From NCBI GenBank assembly GCA_017430945.1, contig JAFRMB010000011.1, forward strand, positions 1 to 15,030: DNA of 15,030 nucleotides, in the 5' to 3' direction. This document shows, piece by piece, positions 1 through 7,297 of this stretch (positions are counted from its first letter, which is position 1; each line of letters starts with the position of its first letter). Both the position numbers and the translations under genes were made by a program. The notes below the pieces were generated by a model. It saw nothing but the letters and a program-made list of their open reading frames with translations, was not told where the DNA came from and made no database searches. The DNA is from Clostridia bacterium. Its GTDB lineage: Bacteria > Bacillota_A > Clostridia > Christensenellales > Aristaeellaceae.

Positions 1-37
1 GGCGTCCGCGTTCCTTTCAGACGCCGTGTATCAAAAG

Positions 38-85
38 GTGCAAGCGCATGGTTTACAAATCGTGCAAGCACATCGTTTACGCTTC
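38..85. repeat. 24-bp imperfect tandem repeat
   Basis: Two adjacent 24-bp units, 38-61 and 62-85, both beginning GTGCAAGC and sharing CAT-N-GTTTAC; they agree at 19 of 24 positions. No coding or regulatory role is evident. Confidence 0.5.
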
Positions 86-152
86 CGGATAGCGGATGGG
101 ATCAGCCGCCTACGCTGGTGCGGACATCAAATGTGGCGTCCGTGTGAGATCA

Positions 153-214
153 TGCGGACGCCAATTATGGCGTCCCTACGGGGGCGAAGTGCGTTCAACT
201 GCGTCGTATGGGCG
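153..214. repeat. 62-bp direct repeat, copy 1
   Basis: This copy matches 281-342 at 61 of 62 positions (G at 182 versus A at 310); the copies start 128 bp apart. Each begins with a perfect palindrome, GGACGCC-AATTAT-GGCGTCC, a 7-bp stem with a 6-nt loop, followed by CCTACGG and then a non-palindromic tail. The design resembles short palindromic intergenic repeats of Clostridia, but no family assignment is possible from one window. Confidence 0.85.
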
Positions 215-280
215 CCTTTCATGACGCCTGTGCTCCGATCCACATGGTCCGGACGCCCGTCATGACGACCGTATGGTTTT

Positions 281-342
281 TGCGGACGCCAATTATGGCG
301 TCCCTACGGAGGCGAAGTGCGTTCAACTGCGTCGTATGGGCG
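281..342. repeat. 62-bp direct repeat, copy 2
   Basis: Second copy of the repeat at 153-214, with a single substitution (A310). The near identity, although the intervening 66 bp are unique, suggests recent duplication or selection. The palindromic head could form a hairpin in RNA from either strand. Confidence 0.85.
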
Positions 343-466
343 AGGGCATGGCCTCTCGGCACCCGCCCAGAGAGAGCCGGCCGCGATACAGAGTGAGGGC
401 GCACGATCCTGACACCGAGCAAAACTGTTCAACGATTCCAAAGGAAAACGCAGGGGGGACGACGGC

Positions 467-1141
467 ATGGATCTGACGGGGATCGATCTTCTCGGCATCG
501 AACGCGTTTTGAAGCGAGGCACCGGAGAGGTCATAGAGCGACATGACGACGCGCTGCTGGTCCGCGACAGCGTGAGCGGCGCTTACATGCTGGGTTGCGA
601 GGATCCCGCTCTGGGCGCCGCCATCCTGCAGCGCAATGCGAGCGGCGACTGCCGGCTGCTTATGGTGTCGGACCACGACCTGGGCCGGGCTACCTTCGCG
701 CGATATGGCTTTGACGCTTTGCTGGAATGCCGTCAGACGGCGTATTACGGCGCCGCGCCTGAGCCGGTGGGCTGCCTTGCGCTGCGAAGCGCGTCGGAGG
801 CCGACCTTCCGATCCTGACGGCCACCTATGACCTGTTGAGCGCCGAAGAGCTCAGGCTCATCGTGGCGCGCGGGAAGCTGACGCTCGGCTATGCGGGCGG
901 CCGGCTGGCGGGCTTTGCGGGCGAGCATCTGGAGGGGAGCATGGGGCTTTTGTACGTGTTTCCGGAATTCCGGCGCAAGGGATACGCGATGGAGCTGGAA
1001 AAGGCCGTCATATCGCAGACGCTCAAAGAGGGCTATACACCCTTCGGCCAGGTCGAGAAGAGCAACCGCGCCTCGCTGGCGCTGCAAAGAAAGCTCGGCA
1101 TGACGATATCCGACCGGCTGATCTGCTGGATGTGGAGATGA
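467..1141 (+). CDS. GNAT-family N-acetyltransferase
   Basis: A 224-aa cytosolic protein whose C-terminal half has the GNAT acetyl-CoA-binding fold. The core is GLLYVFPEFRRKGYA (residues 160-174), matching motif A (V-x-P-x-x-R-x-x-G-x-A), where RRKGYA forms the pyrophosphate-binding turn. It is followed by the typical late segment EKSNRASLALQRKLGM (197-212). The N-terminal ~100 residues are not a recognisable catalytic motif and may be a substrate-side or degenerate GNAT half, as in FR47-like proteins. The start is set by an AGGGGGG ribosome binding site at 452-458, 8 nt before the ATG. The gene stands alone, 170 bp before the histidine kinase. The substrate cannot be inferred. Family call is firm; function beyond acetyl transfer is unknown. 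Confidence 0.85.
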   Translation: MDLTGIDLLGIERVLKRGTGEVIERHDDALLVRDSVSGAYMLGCEDPALGAAILQRNASGDCRLLMVSDHDLGRATFARYGFDALLECRQTAYYGAAPEPVGCLALRSASEADLPILTATYDLLSAEELRLIVARGKLTLGYAGGRLAGFAGEHLEGSMGLLYVFPEFRRKGYAMELEKAVISQTLKEGYTPFGQVEKSNRASLALQRKLGMTISDRLICWMWR

Positions 1142-1171
1142 CGATCGCCGCCGCATTTTTGCCGTTCCCAC

Positions 1172-1201
1172 TTGATTTTTGATGCCTGTATGATGTATCA
1201 T
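1172..1201 (+). promoter_or_regulatory. Possible promoter for the histidine kinase
   Basis: TTGATT (1172-1177) and TATCAT (1196-1201) are spaced by 18 bp, just after the GNAT stop. The -10 lies in a small dyad, ATGAT-GT-ATCAT (1190-1201). Matches to consensus are moderate, so this is a candidate only. Confidence 0.35.
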
Positions 1202-1311
1202 AATGTTAAGGAAAGTAGAATGATCGTGCGCAAAACGTTTGAAGCGACTTCCTGAAAGCAGGACAGGGAGAGTGGCCGGGGCCAAATGACTGGCGTGGAA
1301 CGGGAGGCATT

Positions 1312-2787
1312 ATGAAGGACGTCGTGCCCTATCTGATGATATATGCTGGCAGCGTGCTGATGGCTTACAACATATACCGCTATATGTGTTTCTCCAGGGA
1401 TGTTCGGAAACACGGGAACTGGGATCGTGAACAGAGGCTCTTTTATCTGCCCATCACGCTGCTGATCCTGTTTTTCATCGGATATCTGATCGTCGGATTT
1501 TTCGGGAAGCCGGATCTCGTCATGGCGGGCATCCTCTTTGGCGGGAGCATTTTCGTATTCGTCATGCTCCTTCTGATCCGCCGCACATTTGACAGGATCC
1601 GCGAAAACGAGCAGCTGGAGGTGCGGCTGGCTGCCGCTGAAGAGGCCAGCAAAGCGAAGACCTTTTTCCTGTCCAACATGTCCCATGACATTCGAACGCC
1701 GCTCAATGCCATCATCGGATACACTACGCTGGCCAATCGGGACGGCGTCTCATTTGAGGATAAAAGCGGGTATATCGACAAGATCGAAACGGCGAGCCGT
1801 CAGCTGCTGGATATCGTGAACGATGTGCTGGACATGAGCCGGATCGAGAGCGGGAAGTTCACGCTCGAACCGACCTGCGTGGACCTGGAAAGATGCGTAC
1901 GAGAAGTGTGCGATCTGGTCAGGATACCGCTGGAAGCGAAGAAGATCGAACTGTCCGTATCCTGCAAGGTCTCGCATAGATGGGTGCTGTGCGACAAGGT
2001 CATGCTGGATCGCGCCCTGATGAATCTTCTGTGCAATGCCGGGAAGTTTACGGAGGAAAACGGCAGCGTGTCCCTTAAGCTGGTCGAGCTTTCAGGAGTC
2101 GACGGGACCGGAAGCTATGAGATCCGCATAAAGGATACCGGCATCGGTATGAGCCGGGAATTTGCGGAGCGCCTGTTCATGCCCTTTGAACGCGAGCGTA
2201 CCTCGACGGTCAGCAGGATCCAGGGAACGGGACTTGGCCTGGCGATCACAAAGGGCATCGTCGACATGATGGGCGGCAAAATCGCGGTCCGGACCGAGAA
2301 GGGCGAGGGCACGGAGTTTACCGTTACGCTCGACTTCCCCCTGACGGAGCCGGAGGAGGAGGCCTGTTCCGGCGAGGGGGATGAGATCTCATTTGAAGGG
2401 ATGCGCGCCCTGCTGGTCGAGGACAATATGGTCAACATGGAGATCGCGCAGATGCTGCTCGTTCAGGCGGGATTCCTGATCGAAACGGCCGAGAACGGAA
2501 AGATAGCCCTGGAGATGACGGCGGCGTCCGAGCCCGGATATTATGATGTGATCCTGATGGATATACAAATGCCGGTCATGGATGGATACGCGGCGACGCA
2601 GGCGATCCGCGCGCTTCCCGACGCCAGGCTCGCCGGCATCCCGATCATCGCCATGACGGCCAATGCGTTCCAGGAGGATATCAGGAAAGCCGAGGCGGTC
2701 GGCATGAACGGACACATCGCAAAGCCGTTGGATGTACCGGGCATGAAAGCCACGCTTCAGCATGTGCTGAAGGGGACATCCAGGTGA
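1312..2787 (+). CDS. Membrane hybrid sensor histidine kinase with C-terminal receiver
   Basis: A 491-aa protein. Three hydrophobic segments (about residues 5-22, 44-64 and 68-89) anchor it; there is no large extracellular domain, so the signal is probably intramembrane or cytosolic. The kinase core has the H-box SHDIRTP with phosphoacceptor H125, an N-box (LLCNAGKFT, N242), G1 DTGIGM (275-280), an F-box-like FMPFER (289-294) and G2 GTGLGL (305-310). The receiver (about 363-488) has acidic E370/D371, phosphoacceptor D417 in LMDIQMP, T449 and K471. No Hpt or DNA-binding output domain is present, so the next step must be a separate protein not in this window, or the receiver autoregulates the kinase. 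The start follows GGGAGG at 1302-1307. The ligand and target cannot be deduced. Confidence 0.93.
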   Translation: MKDVVPYLMIYAGSVLMAYNIYRYMCFSRDVRKHGNWDREQRLFYLPITLLILFFIGYLIVGFFGKPDLVMAGILFGGSIFVFVMLLLIRRTFDRIRENEQLEVRLAAAEEASKAKTFFLSNMSHDIRTPLNAIIGYTTLANRDGVSFEDKSGYIDKIETASRQLLDIVNDVLDMSRIESGKFTLEPTCVDLERCVREVCDLVRIPLEAKKIELSVSCKVSHRWVLCDKVMLDRALMNLLCNAGKFTEENGSVSLKLVELSGVDGTGSYEIRIKDTGIGMSREFAERLFMPFERERTSTVSRIQGTGLGLAITKGIVDMMGGKIAVRTEKGEGTEFTVTLDFPLTEPEEEACSGEGDEISFEGMRALLVEDNMVNMEIAQMLLVQAGFLIETAENGKIALEMTAASEPGYYDVILMDIQMPVMDGYAATQAIRALPDARLAGIPIIAMTANAFQEDIRKAEAVGMNGHIAKPLDVPGMKATLQHVLKGTSR

Positions 2788-2810
2788 ACCGCAGCCCGCA
2801 TCGATGCAAC

Positions 2811-2848
2811 AGTGATGTCACGGGGACTTGCGTCTCCGTGACATCACT
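2811..2848 (+). terminator. Strong hairpin terminator after the histidine kinase
   Basis: A 13-bp perfect stem (AGTGATGTCACGG 2811-2823 with 2836-2848) continues through a G-T wobble and three more pairs to a TTGC tetraloop, giving about 17 bp in all. It is followed by TTT (2848-2850) and lies 23 nt after the kinase stop, between convergent genes. The short T run makes it imperfect as an intrinsic terminator on the plus strand and weaker on the minus strand. Confidence 0.7.
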
Positions 2849-2979
2849 TTGATATCAAAACAACTGGCTTTACGGTTTGAAGCGCTTGCTCACGATCGTT
2901 TCCACAGTGCCGCCGCGGCGGGGCGGGGTCCTTCGATTTGTTTTCACGCAGGACCGTACGCGATGTCATGTCAGCGTCG

Positions 2980-5850
2980 TTATTTGCCAAACAACGCTGC
3001 CTGGGTATCGCTGTCGGCAACGCCTGTCTGCTCAAGACCCGCGTCCGCTTGAAATGCCTTGACAGCGTTCAGCGTTTTATTGCCGTAATCACCGTCAGCT
3101 TTTCCGTCGAGATAGCCCAGATCGATCAGCTTTTGCTGTACGGCCTTGACCGCATCCCCATTGGAACCCTTTGAGAGCGGCGAATACGTCGGCGCTTCGA
3201 TCGACGCTGTATCGTCAGCCAAGAGTTCAGAATTTGGGTCGGGAATGGGGATCGCATCGATCCTCACCCAGATCGTCGGTCTGATGCCACACGGCGCATC
3301 TACATCATAATAGAATTCTTCAATATTGGCGCCGTTGACCTTTTTGTGATTGTTCATGCAGAAGACGGCATCGAGTCCTGAACCGAGCCTGCCCTCTGCA
3401 GCCTGCTCTCTGGTCAGCCATGGGTTTTCACCGCTGCCATCGGTGCGCGAGAGGACGGGCGTATAGCTTGAACCGCTGGGTCCGCCATACCTCGCCGTAT
3501 ACCAGCCAGACACGCCCTCAAACACATTATAGGTCGTATCCATGGCAAGGTAATCCTTGATCTCGGGCTTGAGCAGGAAAAACACCCTGTCCTTCGTACC
3601 CTTCCATTTTGCGGCTTTCTTCTCCCCTTGATAGGCGTTCTTGTAGGTGAGCTCCGTCTCAAGTATAGCGGCCTTCTCCGTGTCGGTGAACGCCTGCTGA
3701 TAGAAGTCTCCGTTCAACCATTTCCGAATGGTAGAATTCTCCCAGCCTTTTGCCTTGCCTTTGTCGTTGAACGGCATCACTTCCAGCAAAAACCGGGAGA
3801 TGAGAAGCGCTTTGCCGTCCTGCACATCCAGGACTGCCCATTGAATGCGCTCCTGTCCGTTGCTGAGATCGCCATCCTGTTCATATCGGCCAAACAATAC
3901 GATATTGCCTGCACCATTAAAACGCGCCAGATTGATCTGCTCGTAAGTGGGCCGCAATTCGGGATCGTCACTGAACAGGCAGTGAGCGCTTCTATAGCCG
4001 TTGAGCCGGTTCAAAGCGTCGCAACTCCTTTGGACATCCCCCTCGCGGATATAGTTAAGGGCCTTGCTATAGAGGAATTCCGATTCCAACATACTTTTGT
4101 TTTTTCCACTGGGCGTTACGGTCAGCCTGTCAATGATGCCGGTTTTGTATTCATCTATCAACCTGTCCAGCGAGGAGAAGCTCACCGGAATAGCAGATTC
4201 CCACAACTGGCTGTCCATCATCTCGTCAAAGGCTTGGTCTGCGAGCGCTTCATCCTCAGGAATGAGCGACAGAGCATACTGCCACTGCTTTTCAAGGCAT
4301 TCTGAGGCGCGTGCATAGCTGTCGCTATAGTCCTTGATCTCAAGAAAGGCTTTCTTGGCCTTCAGATACTCGCCGCTTTCCTCGAGGGCCTTCGCTGATC
4401 CATAGGCGACCCGCAGGATGCTGTCTTCGCAGGCTGTGATCCTGTTCGCGCTATCACGATAGCCGTTGCATTCCCGGTATTTCTCAATGGCGGCGTCATA
4501 GTCCTCTGCATCTTCCAGTGCCTTGGCGGCAGTGTAGATGCCCTCAAGCCGAGTGCTTACAGCCAGATCCGCGCTGTCCCGATAGCCCAGGACCGCCAGC
4601 TTTTCAAACAGCTCGACGGCAGCGTCATACTCTCCGCTTTCCAAATGCGATGTTGCCTGGTCATACAGGGAAGCACGGAGGGCCTCAGCGCGCTCAGCGC
4701 TGTCGTTGTAGCCTGTCTTTGCGAGTACATCCAATGCAGCGATCGCGCCAAAGTAATCCGCTTCATCGATCAGGCGCATCGCGTCCTGATATGCCTCTTC
4801 GATGAGTTCATCCTTTTCCGACTGGAGCGCGGCAGTATAACGCGAGCGGGCGTTGACCGCCTGCTCCTCGCTGTCCAAATACTCTATTTCAGCAAGCCCG
4901 TCGAATGCAGAGACCGCCTTCTGTAATTCTGCGGAACTTGGATCTCCTTCCAAGATAGCTTTGGCCTTTTGATAGAGCTTTTCATTCGCGGATCTCGCTT
5001 CAACAGCACTCATACGCACAAAACCGCTGCATTCCTGAACGACAGGTGCCCTCGATGTGTACGATTCCGCCGCGCTGATGCCATCTATCACGGCATGATA
5101 ATGGTTTGAAATGCCTGCCAGAGCCTCCTCTGGATCGGCATATGCGTAGATCTCATCCGGCTTGAGGGAAAGGCGGCTCGATGCTTCGCCGTTTGCAGGA
5201 ATGATGATGATCCCGTAGCGATCGAGAAGAAACCGCACGTTGATAAGATCATAGCTGGTCGTAGCGCTGGCCGTTGCCGTCAAAATGATCCGGTAATCCC
5301 TGTCCTTATAGTTGTCCGGCGCATAATAGCTGTGCGCGATGTGGAAATAGTCTTCATAGTTCAGCAGGGTGACCGGCACGTTGCCATACGATTCCACAGC
5401 GACAGACGCGTCCGCCTGAGGGTCGCTCTTTTGCTTCGCGGCATTGCCACGCGTCAGCATGTAGCTGTCCCCATCCATAGTCAAGGAAATGCCCGCGCTA
5501 CCGGTAAAAGCGACCAGCGGAACATAGAGGGTGCCGTCAACATTCACTGGCTCCATATACGCTCCATCATCGCTGAAGAAGGCTGTGCGCACCCCGTTGA
5601 TCGTCACTGCAAGGGCCCGGGCATCTGCGGATACATCCAGTCCAAGGCTTTCCGCCAAAGACAGCACCGGCACATAGACGATGCCGTCCTCCGTTTTCAT
5701 CGGTGAGAGATAATCGCCGTTTTCCGCAAAGAAAGCTGTCCGCACGCCATCTATGGTGATGACGACAGTCGCAGGCTTCAGATCAGCCAGCGCTGATACA
5801 CCAGATAAGAGCAACGATAGGAAAAGCAGGAACACCAGATATCGCTTCAT
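2980..5850 (-). CDS. Large secreted multidomain protein: copper-amine-oxidase-N-like repeats, TPR-like repeats, DUF6273-like domain, peptidoglycan-binding domain
   Basis: 956 aa. The start is the ATG at 5850, preceded 7 nt upstream by AGGGGG; a longer frame to 5889 lacks a ribosome binding site and would bury the signal peptide. Residues 1-22 are a Sec signal ending SALA|D. Two copper-amine-oxidase-N-like 'stalk' repeats follow (about 29-72 and 81-123; both contain INGVRTAFF- or IDGVRTAFF-like cores and YVP). Next are about six TPR-like units (about 293-627) with the motif Y-A-L-x-x-G-Y-x-A-x-x-x-F-x-x-L-GYRDS. A DUF6273-like module (about 648-865; WAVLDV, NSTIRKWLN, CGIRPTIWV) and a C-terminal PG_binding_1 domain (about 889-953; GDAVKAVQQKLIDLGYLDG) follow. 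It is probably anchored at the cell wall and built for binding or scaffolding; no catalytic residues were recognised. It is a single-gene unit convergent with the kinase. Exact function unknown. Confidence 0.88.
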   Translation of the reverse strand: MKRYLVFLLFLSLLLSGVSALADLKPATVVITIDGVRTAFFAENGDYLSPMKTEDGIVYVPVLSLAESLGLDVSADARALAVTINGVRTAFFSDDGAYMEPVNVDGTLYVPLVAFTGSAGISLTMDGDSYMLTRGNAAKQKSDPQADASVAVESYGNVPVTLLNYEDYFHIAHSYYAPDNYKDRDYRIILTATASATTSYDLINVRFLLDRYGIIIIPANGEASSRLSLKPDEIYAYADPEEALAGISNHYHAVIDGISAAESYTSRAPVVQECSGFVRMSAVEARSANEKLYQKAKAILEGDPSSAELQKAVSAFDGLAEIEYLDSEEQAVNARSRYTAALQSEKDELIEEAYQDAMRLIDEADYFGAIAALDVLAKTGYNDSAERAEALRASLYDQATSHLESGEYDAAVELFEKLAVLGYRDSADLAVSTRLEGIYTAAKALEDAEDYDAAIEKYRECNGYRDSANRITACEDSILRVAYGSAKALEESGEYLKAKKAFLEIKDYSDSYARASECLEKQWQYALSLIPEDEALADQAFDEMMDSQLWESAIPVSFSSLDRLIDEYKTGIIDRLTVTPSGKNKSMLESEFLYSKALNYIREGDVQRSCDALNRLNGYRSAHCLFSDDPELRPTYEQINLARFNGAGNIVLFGRYEQDGDLSNGQERIQWAVLDVQDGKALLISRFLLEVMPFNDKGKAKGWENSTIRKWLNGDFYQQAFTDTEKAAILETELTYKNAYQGEKKAAKWKGTKDRVFFLLKPEIKDYLAMDTTYNVFEGVSGWYTARYGGPSGSSYTPVLSRTDGSGENPWLTREQAAEGRLGSGLDAVFCMNNHKKVNGANIEEFYYDVDAPCGIRPTIWVRIDAIPIPDPNSELLADDTASIEAPTYSPLSKGSNGDAVKAVQQKLIDLGYLDGKADGDYGNKTLNAVKAFQADAGLEQTGVADSDTQAALFGK

Positions 5851-6139
5851 TGAGTGTACCCCCTGATTTCTTCCGGGATCTGTTTGCACCTTGTGTATTC
5901 TTTCCCGGTCGATCCTCTAGCCACCTTACGCGGGTCGGCGACCAGTTTGACCGGCAGAATGCGGCACGCTGTCTGTCCATCGGCATATCATATCGTGCGG
6001 CTGGCCCGGCACGCTTCTCATCCCGGGCAGTTATTGGATCATTTGAACGGGCAGCCGAACAGACCGGGATCTCCCTTTTCGTCCGACAGGCACTTTGTCG
6101 TTCGGCAGCATGGATCGACTGCCGGTGACGTAAGGCCTG
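5851..6139. other. Gap between the secreted-protein gene and rrf2
   Basis: This 289-bp stretch is the upstream region of the minus-strand gene at 5850 and the downstream region of rrf2. It holds the AGGGGG ribosome binding site near 5857-5862, a weak hairpin (CGACA at 6084-6088 with TGTCG at 6096-6100), and a short GTGAC/GTCAC dyad spanning the rrf2 stop. I found no convincing promoter, and the open plus-strand frames lack ribosome binding sites. Confidence 0.45.
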
Positions 6140-6577
6140 TCACGGCGATCCGGCATCCTTTTCCGGTCGGTCCGCCTGTTTCTCCATCAGGTCCAGGATG
6201 GTCATGCCGAAGAAGAAATCATGGACCATGCCGTCAAACCGCTTCCACATCGGGAGCGTCCTGCATCGTTCCTTTCGGGGGCATTCCTCCGCGCACGGAG
6301 CCAGACAGGCCACGGGAGACATCGTGCCCTCGGTGAGCTCCAGGATCTCTCCCACGGGATAATCCTGAGGCGGCCGTGTGAGTTTGTATCCGCCGCCCTT
6401 GCCCCGGTGTCCCTTCAACAAGCCGTTCTGCACCAGGGCCTTCAGGATGATCTCAAGGTACTTGATGGATATTCCCTGGCGTTCAGCGATCTCGTTCAGC
6501 GGGACATAATCGTCCGTGCCCTGCTCGGCCAGGTCTACCAACACGCGAAGCGCATAGCGGCCCCTTGTTGATATCAT
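6140..6577 (-). CDS. Rrf2-family transcriptional regulator with a four-Cys cluster
   Basis: 145 aa. MISTRGRYALRVLVDLA at the N-terminus, the winged helix (VPLNEIAERQGISIKYLEIILKAL, about 25-48) and the wing LLKGHRGKGGGYKLTRPP (53-70) are diagnostic of Rrf2/IscR/CymR proteins. The effector loop carries C91, C95, C99 and C105 followed by TLPMW. C99-x5-C105 matches the spacing of two IscR cluster ligands, while the IscR His position appears to be Leu, so an Fe-S cluster is possible but unproven. The start at 6577 has GGGAG 8 nt upstream; the open frame extends to 6820 but that extension is not Rrf2-like. It is transcribed divergently from the Cys-rich operon. The 17-bp dyads at 6841, 9208 and 14582 are its likely operators (inference), which would make it a cysteine/sulfur-type regulator like CymR or an Fe-S sensor like IscR. 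Confidence 0.92.
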   Translation of the reverse strand: MISTRGRYALRVLVDLAEQGTDDYVPLNEIAERQGISIKYLEIILKALVQNGLLKGHRGKGGGYKLTRPPQDYPVGEILELTEGTMSPVACLAPCAEECPRKERCRTLPMWKRFDGMVHDFFFGMTILDLMEKQADRPEKDAGSP

Positions 6578-6775
6578 AAGTGTTTCTCCCTTCGGATGCT
6601 GATCTCGATCCGGAGCGCGACCAACTGATGGGATCCTTTTCCGCCCTGACGGCGCCGCGACGCGGTCACGATGCGCCGCAGCGCCTTCCCGCGCGCAGCT
6701 GGGGCAGGACGAAAGACATGCGCTACGTCTGTCTGCTTCCGGATCGATCCCGGTATGACATCTGCCACTATCCCA

Positions 6776-6804
6776 ATTATAGCGAAAGGACACCGCGATT
6801 ACAA
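6776..6804 (-). promoter_or_regulatory. Promoter of the rrf2 gene
   Basis: Read on the minus strand, TTGTAA (6799-6804) and a perfect TATAAT (6776-6781) are separated by 17 bp. Transcription would start near 6769, leaving a leader of about 190 nt before the rrf2 ATG. No copy of the CCTATTGA dyad overlaps this promoter; the nearest is 36 bp upstream of its -35. Confidence 0.65.
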
Positions 6805-6829
6805 GCAGATCAAAAAACATTCTGTAAAT

Positions 6830-6841
6830 GTTTGCACAAAC
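6830..6841. promoter_or_regulatory. GTTTG-CA-CAAAC dyad next to the Rrf2-type operator
   Basis: A 12-bp inverted repeat with 5-bp perfect arms lies between the divergent promoters and abuts the 6841-6857 dyad by one base. It may be a second regulator site or part of an extended operator. Confidence 0.3.
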
Positions 6842-6857
6842 CTATTGACTAAATAGG
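6841..6857. promoter_or_regulatory. Putative Rrf2 operator, site 1 (Cys-rich operon promoter)
   Basis: CCTATTGACTAAATAGG has perfect 6-bp arms CCTATT/AATAGG around 5 bp. It covers the -35 element of the plus-strand promoter at 6845-6874. It shares CCTATTGA-N4-ATAGG exactly with the dyad at 9208-9224. Such a position suggests repression by blocking RNA polymerase. Confidence 0.65.
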
Positions 6858-6874
6858 ATAATAATAACTATCAT
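6845..6874 (+). promoter_or_regulatory. Promoter of the 7076-9026 operon
   Basis: TTGACT (6845-6850) and TATCAT (6869-6874) are spaced by 18 bp in an AT-rich island within GC-rich DNA. The -35 is inside the operator at 6841-6857. The 5' leader would be about 195 nt; it contains GC-rich self-complementary stretches but no recognisable riboswitch. Confidence 0.6.
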
Positions 6875-6879
6875 AATGG

Positions 6880-7075
6880 GTGTTGAAGGTGATATCGGAT
6901 AGCGCGACGAAACCGCTGCCGGCCGGCTGCCGGGTTCGGCATCGGCGGTATCGCTTTGGAGAACGCGGGTCTTCCGGAAGAAGCGTTTGGAGTCCGGGCG
7001 TTCCGCTCGGCTTCCGGGCCGGGCAGGTCGGCGAACGGGCAGCATGGTCCGGGCATTGGATGAAGGAGTGAGCAC
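6880..7075 (+). other. Leader of the Cys-rich operon
   Basis: This is a GC-rich untranslated stretch after the promoter. It includes GCCGGCCGGC near 6917 and CTTCCGGAAG at 6971-6980, both self-complementary. An open frame of 63 codons starting at 6880 has no ribosome binding site and low-complexity Gly/Arg content, so I treat it as non-coding. Confidence 0.4.
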
Positions 7076-7294
7076 ATGAGATCCATACTCATCAAGGATA
7101 CGACGCGGGAAGAGCGCATGCGCATCGTCCATCAGGCTTTGTGGGGCGCTTGCGGCATCGACTGCGAGTTCTGCTCCGGCTGCGATAACCGCGGGGGCGG
7201 GCGCGTCGACAGCATCTACCAGCCCTACATCGACGGGGAGAAGGAGATACGGGAGATCAACGAGGAATATCGCGCGCCGTTTGTTAGGGGGTAA
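7076..7294 (+). CDS. Small four-cysteine protein, function unknown
   Basis: 72 aa with an AAGGAG ribosome binding site 7 nt upstream. A compact cluster C26-x3-C30-x2-C33-x2-C36 (CGIDCEFCSGC) is followed by a Gly run and then YQPYIDGEKEIREINEEYRA (48-67). The conserved-looking tail and dense Cys spacing suggest a metal- or Fe-S-binding small protein, but I cannot place it in a named family. It is the first gene of the operon and is separated from the DUF2318 gene by 3 nt, so it is surely co-expressed with it. The role is inferred only from context: metal handling or redox sensing alongside an HMA/cupredoxin exporter-like protein. Confidence 0.75.
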   Translation: MRSILIKDTTREERMRIVHQALWGACGIDCEFCSGCDNRGGGRVDSIYQPYIDGEKEIREINEEYRAPFVRG

Positions 7295-7297
7295 AGG

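Larger units (their letters stand above)
1..466. other. Non-coding, repeat-bearing stretch left of the GNAT gene
   Basis: I see no credible gene here: the open frames are short, overlap one another in several frames and lack ribosome binding sites. The stretch holds a 24-bp imperfect tandem duplication at 38-85 and two copies of a 62-bp repeat at 153-214 and 281-342. Degenerate GGACGCC/GGCGTCC arms also occur at 1-7, 121-143 and near 250. No promoter for the downstream gene could be identified with confidence. Confidence 0.6.

Noticed and set aside
153..342. CRISPR array
   Set aside because: There are only two full copies, with a 66-bp intervening sequence and no cas genes; the palindromic head fits an intergenic repeat better.
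323..1285. 320-codon open frame on the minus strand over the GNAT gene
   Set aside because: It is antisense to a clear GNAT gene, shows no known domain and lacks a ribosome binding site; high GC produces such frames.
5854..6336. 160-codon plus-strand frame between the secreted protein and rrf2
   Set aside because: It runs antisense into rrf2, has no Shine-Dalgarno and no recognisable motif.
6578..6820. N-terminal extension of the Rrf2 protein
   Set aside because: The 81 extra residues are Arg-rich and unlike Rrf2 proteins, and the frame overlaps the likely rrf2 promoter; 6577 has a GGGAG site.
6880..7071. 63-codon frame in the leader of the Cys-rich operon
   Set aside because: It has no ribosome binding site or recognisable domain, and its biased composition follows the high GC.
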